Assembly (NCBI GenBank): GCA_020435025.1
Contig: JAGRAG010000004.1
Coordinates: 1 to 18,375 of the forward strand
Direction of reading: 5' to 3'
Source: Bdellovibrionales bacterium
Lineage (GTDB): Bacteria > Bdellovibrionota > Bdellovibrionia > Bdellovibrionales > UBA1609
Length of the DNA: 18,375 nt
The translations under genes and the position numbers were made by a program. A model generated the notes under the pieces. That model saw only the letters and a list, made by a program, of their open reading frames with translations. It did no database searches and was not told the origin of the DNA. Position 1 is the first letter of the stretch, and every line of letters begins with the position of its first letter. Of the stretch, positions 1 to 6,487 are shown in pieces.

Positions 1-127
1 TAAGGCATTAACATACCTATCCCTCATGAGTGTGACTTTTTTGTTAAGTTTGCCATTTATTTTTGGATTGACCCCGCACCCTGCTCCCGCCACCATAACA
101 GTTAAGAATTTTACCTCGGAGGACCTA

Positions 128-640
128 ATGAAGAGGATTAATACCTTTTTACTCATCTGCGCATCTTTTCTGATGATCTCTTTTTCAGCACAAGCTTTTA
201 TGATCGAACCCTACGTGGGTTATGAAATGGGAGACTATGAATCCCACGACGCATCCGGATTCGCTTATGGAGCGCGTCTTGGCTTTGATCTCATCCCGAT
301 GTTTTCTTTTGGAGCTGAATATTATTCAACAAAAAGCACCATCAAATATCCGGGAGCTTCGACGGATGTTACCCTAACTGACATTGGTGCCTTCGCTATG
401 GTTGAGTTTCCGGTTTTAATTAGAGCTTGGTTCACCTATATTATTGACAGCAAGGGATCCACTTCTGGGTCATCAGATACCAAGGGGACAGGAACCAAAA
501 TTGGTGTCGGCTACACAGGCCTTCCTTTTGTTAGCTTGAATTTTGAGTTAATCAATCGAAAATTTACAGAACGAGGCTCCACTTCTATTAGTGAATCAGG
601 TAACACATACCTTATCTCTCTCGGCCTTCCCTTACCTTAA
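128..640 (+). CDS. Small outer-membrane beta-barrel protein (porin-like)
   Basis: This encodes a 170-residue exported protein of unknown exact role. The start at 128 is chosen because a GGAGG ribosome site lies at 118-122 and the N-terminus is then a classic signal peptide: MKR, a hydrophobic run, and cleavage expected after SAQA near residue 23. The frame stays open back to 26, but that stretch looks non-coding. The mature part alternates polar and hydrophobic or aromatic residues (for example IEPYVGYEMGDYE and FSFGAEYYSTKS) with Gly/Ser/Thr-rich turns. That fits an eight-strand-like outer-membrane barrel of the OmpA/OmpW-like size class. The C-terminus ends in LGLPLP instead of the usual terminal aromatic residue, so insertion by the BAM complex through a standard signal is not certain. 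It is monocistronic in this window and ends at a shared terminator. The barrel class is fairly sure; the function is unknown. Confidence 0.75.
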   Translation: MKRINTFLLICASFLMISFSAQAFMIEPYVGYEMGDYESHDASGFAYGARLGFDLIPMFSFGAEYYSTKSTIKYPGASTDVTLTDIGAFAMVEFPVLIRAWFTYIIDSKGSTSGSSDTKGTGTKIGVGYTGLPFVSLNFELINRKFTERGSTSISESGNTYLISLGLPLP

Positions 641-658
641 GGTCATAGCAGGATTCAA

Positions 659-690
659 AAAAAAATGCCGCATATCTGCGGCATTTTTTT
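659..690. terminator. Bidirectional intrinsic terminator
   Basis: The stem pairs 659-672 with 677-690 around a 4-nt loop. Its GC core is TGCCGCA/TGCGGCA, flanked by an A-run on the left and a T-run (684-690) on the right. It therefore works as a U-tract hairpin on either strand, ending both the barrel gene (+) and the convergent subtilase gene (-). Confidence 0.88.
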
Positions 691-707
691 GTCCATTTTT
701 TATGACT

Positions 708-2822
708 TTAAATTCCTGAAATCAATAGAGCATAGGGCTGCTTTCCACCCTTTCCTTGCGGAACATTCACTCCTTTTACAACAATCTTCAAAGGACCGTC
801 TGATGGGCTTTTAAGTAGAACCTGTTCGTTATTGTCCACTCGACTGGAAACGCTACGTGAAGTACCAGAACCGTCAGTTACAACAAGATCAAGGTCATTA
901 ACCAATGTTTTACCCGCAGAAGGACTCCCGGGATAATCCGTATAAACAAGAGTCACACGCACTTCTTTGTACCCTTGGCTATCAAAGGAGTACTCTCGAC
1001 TCTCACCCACTCCAATCCCACTGGTTTCATCAAAATACGCTACCGCCCCATTTGGATCCGTCAATCGCGCCATATCTACACGGCCATAACCTTGATTGTT
1101 GTTCGGTCCCGGCGTCAACATCTCTTGACCCTGAGATCGACCCACTTCTCCATACTGTCCAGGGTACATATCAAATGCGGTGTGGAGCAAAAGCCCCTTC
1201 ACTAAAGCCGCCGAAGGCTGATTCATACCTTTAGACTTTAAAAACTGACGAGCCACGGCAGCAGCTCCTGCTGTTAAAGGTGTCGACATAGAAGTTCCAC
1301 CAGAATAGCAATAATCTTGATTGTAATTTCCCCACAGCGGGCTGGCACCGCTGACATGAGAGCAATTACTAACAATATTCGTTCCCGGAGCTACAATATC
1401 GGGTTTTCTACGTCCATCATTTGTTGGCCCAATTGAACTAAACGCCGCAACACCATTTTCATTGTTAGAAAGGGTATCACTAGCAAGTGGCTCCACAGAC
1501 CATGGCTTGCCTTGTAGTAAATCTCTCAGAGGTCTCTGAATCCCTCCCTGAAGCAAATAGTTTTCAGAGGCACCTACAGTTAAAGCATTTTTCGCAGTCC
1601 CCGGTGAAGAAACAGAGTTGGCATCAATGCGACCATCTTTATTGTCATCTCGACCACTGTTACCCGCCGCAAACAAGATCAACATTTCCGGATGATTCCA
1701 CATATACTCGTCTACTTGCGCAGACATATTGTCATACACTCCTTTTGATTGACTTCCCCAAGAATTGGTTTGCACTCGGGCTCCCGCCTTCATCGCCGCA
1801 TCAAAAAGATCTGCTAATTTCGACGGCACTGTCAGGTTGTTCAACATTGGAGACCACATGCCTTCGGCAAAAACAGCTGCTTCGAAAGCGCCTCCTTTCA
1901 GCAATCCTCCAGAAGCTTCGCCACTACTCATTACAGATCCGGAAACATGTGTTCCATGCCCCATGGGATCGGACCAATCTTTAGCAAAGAGGCCAAACTT
2001 TGCTCCGCCAACGTTATTACGAAAATCAACATGCAACTGAGGCCCTTCACCAGTATCTAAACCCGTGTCTCCAACTGCCACCACTTCGCCTTTACCTGTA
2101 TAGCCTAAAGCCCAAGCCGCATCAAATTTCATAATTTTTGTGCCGGTTTCAAAACCAGTAAGATCTTTAAAATCTCCAGCCAGAGTTTGAGCTGATCCAT
2201 CCTGCTGCAATGGAAGCACCATTGTCTGCATGGGTTGATACTCCTCTACCCACTCGACAGCTCTTAGATTTGCAATCTCTCTTAATTGGGCAAAAGAGGC
2301 CTCTACACGAAAAAAACGACCACTTTCGTCAAGAACTTCGACTTGTGGACGCTTTTTCAATTCCTGCGCCACTTCCGTACTGAGAGGTTCACTGACAGCG
2401 ACTACATTTAAAACGACGGTCCGAGTTTTATTGAAAACACTGGGCCGCTCGATACTGGAGCTCAATTTGTATTCAGTTTTGAAATCGATGATGGCATTTA
2501 TACGATCTTGCTTAGATACCATCTCTTTTAAAGCGACCGTATCCGACCAGACCAATAAAGCATCATCTGGAAGATATCGAAAGACATCGACTCCCATCTC
2601 TTTTAGTACTTTTAGATCCGTGGCTTGAATGCGCTCCTTGTACTGAACGACAAACAAATTTCTGCCTTGTCGCAATTGAACATTTAATTTTCGTGAGACA
2701 TTCGTTAATGCTACCGTTTCGTTTTGCAAATATAGATGTGTTCCGGCAACCGCACTCACTGAAGTCGCGGCACATACCCATATCGCAAAAGCTCGGCGCA
2801 GATTCCTTCCTGCGTTCTTCAT
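708..2822 (-). CDS. Secreted subtilisin-family (S8) serine protease, KP-43-like
   Basis: This is a 704-residue extracellular or periplasmic endopeptidase. The N-terminus is a signal peptide (basic NLRR, then hydrophobic to about residue 26). A long propeptide of about residues 40-200 precedes the catalytic domain, at about 225-590. The catalytic triad is visible: D252 in VAVGDTGLDTG, H289 in MGHGTHVSGS and S511 in GGTSMSTP. The oxyanion asparagine is N388 in AAGNSG. The C-terminal part, about 595-704, contains TLVYTDYPG and LVNDLDLVVTDG, which resemble the beta-barrel domain of KP-43/E-1-type oxidatively stable subtilases. An AGGAGG ribosome site lies just upstream of the ATG. It is convergent with the barrel gene and divergent from the kinase gene. 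The family call is very sure; the substrate is unknown, although secreted proteases of this kind are common in predatory bacteria. Confidence 0.95.
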   Translation of the reverse strand: MKNAGRNLRRAFAIWVCAATSVSAVAGTHLYLQNETVALTNVSRKLNVQLRQGRNLFVVQYKERIQATDLKVLKEMGVDVFRYLPDDALLVWSDTVALKEMVSKQDRINAIIDFKTEYKLSSSIERPSVFNKTRTVVLNVVAVSEPLSTEVAQELKKRPQVEVLDESGRFFRVEASFAQLREIANLRAVEWVEEYQPMQTMVLPLQQDGSAQTLAGDFKDLTGFETGTKIMKFDAAWALGYTGKGEVVAVGDTGLDTGEGPQLHVDFRNNVGGAKFGLFAKDWSDPMGHGTHVSGSVMSSGEASGGLLKGGAFEAAVFAEGMWSPMLNNLTVPSKLADLFDAAMKAGARVQTNSWGSQSKGVYDNMSAQVDEYMWNHPEMLILFAAGNSGRDDNKDGRIDANSVSSPGTAKNALTVGASENYLLQGGIQRPLRDLLQGKPWSVEPLASDTLSNNENGVAAFSSIGPTNDGRRKPDIVAPGTNIVSNCSHVSGASPLWGNYNQDYCYSGGTSMSTPLTAGAAAVARQFLKSKGMNQPSAALVKGLLLHTAFDMYPGQYGEVGRSQGQEMLTPGPNNNQGYGRVDMARLTDPNGAVAYFDETSGIGVGESREYSFDSQGYKEVRVTLVYTDYPGSPSAGKTLVNDLDLVVTDGSGTSRSVSSRVDNNEQVLLKSPSDGPLKIVVKGVNVPQGKGGKQPYALLISGI

Positions 2823-2938
2823 AAACCCTCCTAATTGGTTTCTTGCTCAACCATTCTATGGCAAAAGTGGTCCAAGACCTAAGCATATCGCAATGCAACG
2901 AAGAGAGACTTCGCGCGTCGAGACGGGTTTAGAACTCT

Positions 2939-4495
2939 TTGCTGTTTTCGAGAAAAATAACTAAACTTTGTAGTTCTATGCTTAAATCACTGAATAAAAT
3001 AGAATTAGACCGAGTTCTCGAGTCTATCGAAGGTTCCTGTATCATTGACGTCACGGATGGGGACGGCCGGATTTTATTCGTTAACAAACCTTTTTGTGAA
3101 GCCTCGGGCTATGAAAAGAAGTTTCTAGTTGGTCAAACTCATCAACTGATCAACTCTGGATTTCATTCCAAAGAGTTTTTTGCAGAACTTTGGGAGACTT
3201 TACTTTCCGGTCAGACATGGACGGGGGAGATTCGTAATCGTAACAAATCTGGTGATAACTATTGGGTTCAAAGCACGATCACTCCTTTTTTAGGCGAAAC
3301 GAGAGAAGAGACTCGTTTTGTCGCCATCCACAAACTTATTACCGAAGCTAAGCAAGCCCAACATTACTTAGAAAAAACACAAAAAGAGTTTCGAGAAATC
3401 AACTTTGCACTCAATCAGACGGCCATAGTAGCTGTTACCGATGTCAGTGGTGTGATCACATATGTAAACGATAAATTTTGTGAAATATCAAAGTATAGAA
3501 AAGACGAACTTATTGGAAAAACACACCAGGTTTTAAATAGCGGCCATCACTCTCGTGAGTTTTTTAAAAACCTATGGAAAACCATTTCAAGAGGTTCCAT
3601 CTGGAAAGGAGAAGTTAAAAATCGTGCCAAAGATGGAAGTTTTTATTGGGTGGATACAACCATCATCCCCAATCTTGATAACTCAGGTCACCCCATCAGA
3701 TACACTGCTATCCGTAAAGAAGTGACCGAAAGAAAGCTAGCGGAAGCCCGATTGGAACAGGAGCGAGCAAAGGCTGCCTACTCGGAAAAAATGGCTAGCC
3801 TAGGAGAGCTTTCAGCGGGCATCGCCCATGAATTGGGAAACCCCTTAGGTGCCATGCGCGGTCGACTGGAGATGCTAGAAATGCAACTGGGCGACACCTC
3901 TACCGAACTCGATCGAGAGGCAGCAGCGCAGATCGTACAAAAAACAATTTCACTTGTAGATCGCATGTCTAAAATTATTCGAGGGCTCAGATCTTACGCA
4001 CGGGATGGCTCCAATGACCCTCTCACTCCGACTTCATTAAACCAACTTCTCTCAGATATTTTGGATATCTCAAATAGTAAATTTCGAAAAGTTGGCCTCG
4101 AAGACATTCGTTTGGATTTGGATGAAGAGGTTACAACCCTTTGCCGAGAAGCAGAAATCGGTCAGGTTATCGTCAATCTTGTTAATAACGCTTGCGATGC
4201 CATTAAAGACCAATCTGAAAAGTGGCTTTCCATCGCTATCAAATCACAAAACGATAAGGTCGTCGTCCGAGTCACCGACAGTGGCCCAGGAATTTCTGCG
4301 GAAGACCGACAGAAAATCTTCACCCCCTACTTCACGACCAAGCCCGTAGGCGTCGGAACCGGTCTTGGGTTAGCTATTTCGAGTAACATCATCGCAGCTC
4401 ATCAGGGCCAACTCAAACTTTGCGAAGATTCGGAGCACACCTGTTTTGAGTTTTCTCTTCCTACGGTTCCTACAGCCGCAGAAAAGAATCTATAG
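2939..4495 (+). CDS. Soluble tandem-PAS sensor histidine kinase
   Basis: This is a 518-residue two-component kinase with no membrane segment or signal peptide, so it should sense a cytoplasmic cue. Domains in order are PAS1 with PAC (about 20-140), PAS2 with PAC (about 150-268), a short coiled coil (about 264-285), HisKA and HATPase_c (about 400-510). The phospho-accepting histidine is H297 in GELSAGIAHELGNPL. The ATPase has the N box IVNLVNNACDAI, the G1 box TDSGPGI, the F box FTPYFTTK and the G2 box GTGLGLAI. The start is uncertain: the reading frame opens with TTG at 2939, and ATG at 2978 (residue 14) is the alternative; neither has a strong ribosome site. The gene ends 5 bp before a long palindrome and faces an NtrC-type regulator that may be its partner (inference). 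No cofactor-binding residue in the PAS domains can be assigned by eye. Confidence 0.92.
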   Translation: MLFSRKITKLCSSMLKSLNKIELDRVLESIEGSCIIDVTDGDGRILFVNKPFCEASGYEKKFLVGQTHQLINSGFHSKEFFAELWETLLSGQTWTGEIRNRNKSGDNYWVQSTITPFLGETREETRFVAIHKLITEAKQAQHYLEKTQKEFREINFALNQTAIVAVTDVSGVITYVNDKFCEISKYRKDELIGKTHQVLNSGHHSREFFKNLWKTISRGSIWKGEVKNRAKDGSFYWVDTTIIPNLDNSGHPIRYTAIRKEVTERKLAEARLEQERAKAAYSEKMASLGELSAGIAHELGNPLGAMRGRLEMLEMQLGDTSTELDREAAAQIVQKTISLVDRMSKIIRGLRSYARDGSNDPLTPTSLNQLLSDILDISNSKFRKVGLEDIRLDLDEEVTTLCREAEIGQVIVNLVNNACDAIKDQSEKWLSIAIKSQNDKVVVRVTDSGPGISAEDRQKIFTPYFTTKPVGVGTGLGLAISSNIIAAHQGQLKLCEDSEHTCFEFSLPTVPTAAEKNL

Positions 4496-4500
4496 TGCAA

Positions 4501-4742
4501 CAAACGGCACTCTTTAATTGCGGATGAAAGTTCAGATAGCTTAAAAATCCCCATGCGAATGTACGCAGATCACATACATTTAGCGAAGGGCGCTCTGTCA
4601 AGCTGGAGGCGGTCCCGCCACAGGCGGGATGACAGCAAGGCAGGAGCCGTGCCCCGAAGCTGAATGTATGTGATCTGCGTACATTCGCATGGGGATTTTT
4701 AAGCTATCTGAACTTTCATCCGCAATTAAAGAGTGCCGTTTG
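4501..4742. repeat. Palindromic repeat element, copy 1 (perfect 80-bp arms)
   Basis: The left arm 4501-4580 is an exact reverse complement of the right arm 4663-4742. The 82-nt loop 4581-4662 is GC-rich and has internal structure: CTGTCA (4595-4600) pairs with TGACAG (4630-4635), and TCCCGCC (4613-4619) pairs with GGCGGGA (4623-4629) over a 3-nt loop. A second copy in inverted orientation lies at 15497-15838. The element fills almost the whole gap between the convergent kinase and regulator genes. No open frame in it looks like a protein, no transposase is present, and no target-site duplication is obvious. It could be a non-autonomous mobile palindrome, a REP/BIME-like repeat, or the template of a structured RNA. 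Confidence 0.95.
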
Positions 4743-4770
4743 ATAACGATATTTAGATTGAAAAAGGCGA

Positions 4771-6201
4771 CTATAAAGTGTCCTCTGATTTATCGATATC
4801 ACTGTCGCTATCAAGGTCTGAATCCACAAATCCATACTCTCGTTCTTTACGATACAAGGTTCGACGGTTGATGCCCAAAATGTGAGAGGCTTTTTCCTTA
4901 CGTCCACCCGTTTTATCAAGTACTCTTCGCATGTATCTTTTGGTCAGCTCATCAATAGTTGGCCAATCGGAAGTGATTTTACCAAAAAAATCATCCAAAT
5001 TATCGTCTTCTAAAGTTGGGATTTCGTCTTCAGTAATGACTGTTTTTGGGCTGAGCACCACCAATCTTTCAATGACATTTTCTAACTCCCGCACATTTCC
5101 TTCCCAGCGAGCGTTAACCAGTTTCTTCATCGCCCCCGCATTAAAACCTCTCACTTGCGAGGAGTTCGCAGCCGAATACTTTTTTAAGAAAAAATCGACC
5201 AACAAAGGAATGTCTTCTTTTCGATGCCTTAAAGGTGGAATGACTACCGGAATCACACTCAATCGATAATAAAGGTCTTCACGAAAACACCCTTCTTTAA
5301 TCGCCTTTTTCAAATCCTTATGAGTTGCCGCAATCACTCGAACATCGATCTTTCTCGAGTTGGAATCACCTACGGGCTTAATCTCTCTTTCCTGAAGAAC
5401 CCGCAACAACTTGGCCTGCAAGCTCAAATCCAAGTCTCCGATCTCATCTAGAAAAATGGTTCCTCCGTCAGCCTCCTCAAACAATCCGCGCTTGTTAGCC
5501 ACAGCTCCAGTAAACGCTCCTCGAACATGACCAAAAAGCTCCGACTCCATCAAAGTATCTGGAATCGCCGTACAATTCACAGCAACAAATGGCTTATTTC
5601 CTCTAACTCCACCTTCATGGATCGCTTTAGCCACGATTTCTTTCCCGGTTCCGCTCTCTCCAGAAATCAGTACATTTGCAGAAGCCGATGACAGTCGTTG
5701 AATCAGATCGAACAAAGCCCGCATCGACTTACTCTTTCCGATAATGTTTCCAAACGACCAAGTCTTTTTTAGTTCAGTACGAAGCAATCTATTTTCTTTT
5801 TTCAGCTGCGAATAGTTAATTGCTCGCTCAATGGTCGCACCCATTTCTTTGAGTTTGAAAGGCTTGGTCATATAATCGTACGCACCTCTACGAGTGGCCT
5901 CGATTGCGGACTCTATACTTCCAAATGCAGTGATCAGTACGATCGGAAGGCCCGGAAAGCGTTCTTTCACTTTCTCGATAAACTCCAAACCATTCATCTG
6001 TGGCATATTTAAATCAGATATCACGAGATCCACATCAACATATTCACTGGGATTCTTATCAAAGGCTTCGAGAGCCTGTGTTGCAAGAGGAAAGCCTATA
6101 CTGATATAGCCAATGGACCGCAAATAATCCATCAACATCTCGCGCATTTCTGTTTCGTCATCAACGACAACAACCTTTCCCTTTGCCACTAAATGAGTCA
6201 T
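4771..6201 (-). CDS. NtrC-family sigma-54-dependent response regulator
   Basis: This 476-residue transcription activator starts at the ATG at 6201, which sits 5 nt after AAGGAG. An in-frame GTG at 6207 overlaps that site and is less likely. The receiver domain (about 5-120) has the acidic pair in VVVVDDE, phospho-acceptor D63 in LVISDLNMPQ, and the conserved lysine in DYMTKPF. The AAA+ domain (about 150-380) has Walker A GESGTGKE (about 181-188), the sigma-54 contact loop GAFTGA (about 228-233) and Walker B TIFLDEIGD. The C-terminal Fis-type helix-turn-helix includes KASHILGINRRTLYRKEREYG. Intact GAFTGA means it should activate RNA polymerase with sigma-54. After the DNA-binding helix comes an odd acidic tail rich in Ser and Asp (VDSDLDSDSDID). 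The convergent PAS kinase is a plausible partner. The target genes are not evident from the window. Confidence 0.95.
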   Translation of the reverse strand: MTHLVAKGKVVVVDDETEMREMLMDYLRSIGYISIGFPLATQALEAFDKNPSEYVDVDLVISDLNMPQMNGLEFIEKVKERFPGLPIVLITAFGSIESAIEATRRGAYDYMTKPFKLKEMGATIERAINYSQLKKENRLLRTELKKTWSFGNIIGKSKSMRALFDLIQRLSSASANVLISGESGTGKEIVAKAIHEGGVRGNKPFVAVNCTAIPDTLMESELFGHVRGAFTGAVANKRGLFEEADGGTIFLDEIGDLDLSLQAKLLRVLQEREIKPVGDSNSRKIDVRVIAATHKDLKKAIKEGCFREDLYYRLSVIPVVIPPLRHRKEDIPLLVDFFLKKYSAANSSQVRGFNAGAMKKLVNARWEGNVRELENVIERLVVLSPKTVITEDEIPTLEDDNLDDFFGKITSDWPTIDELTKRYMRRVLDKTGGRKEKASHILGINRRTLYRKEREYGFVDSDLDSDSDIDKSEDTL

Positions 6202-6487
6202 TCTCACTCCTTGTTATGGGTATATCGAGAAATTTAGTCTCGCCCCTAAGGTTCATCTATCAACAAATTCTTTCTCACGCAACAAGGTGCTCTAGCAATA
6301 CCACTTTATGTCCCGTTCTACTAAAAACGTGACAACACACCTCATTTAGTTATTCCAAATACAGTTAAATTGTAGAAGAACGAACTATTGTATAAAAAAC
6401 TACAAATTCAGCTTGGAAGGGACCTCCAAGATTGTCAATCCATTAGAAATATTGTCATATGATAGGATAGATAAATTAGGAAAAAAC

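Noticed and set aside
26..127. N-terminal extension of the barrel protein from an ATG at 26
   Set aside because: The GGAGG site and a textbook signal peptide place the start at 128. The extension would bury the signal peptide inside the protein.
2563..2898. 111-codon minus-strand frame overlapping the start of the subtilase gene
   Set aside because: It overlaps the subtilase signal peptide and propeptide in another frame and has no recognisable domain, so it is a shadow frame.
4501..4742. Interpretation of the palindrome as a simple bidirectional terminator
   Set aside because: The arms are far longer than a terminator stem, no U-tract follows either side, and the same element occurs in a non-convergent setting at 15497-15838.
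6370..6463. Possible promoters for ccoI (TTGTAG...TATAAA with 15-bp spacing; TTGTCA...TATGAT with 20-bp spacing) and a TTGTAG/CTACAA dyad
   Set aside because: Spacing is outside the usual 16-18 bp range and the dyad is only 6 bp. No FNR-like TTGAT-N4-ATCAA site was found, so no promoter is called.
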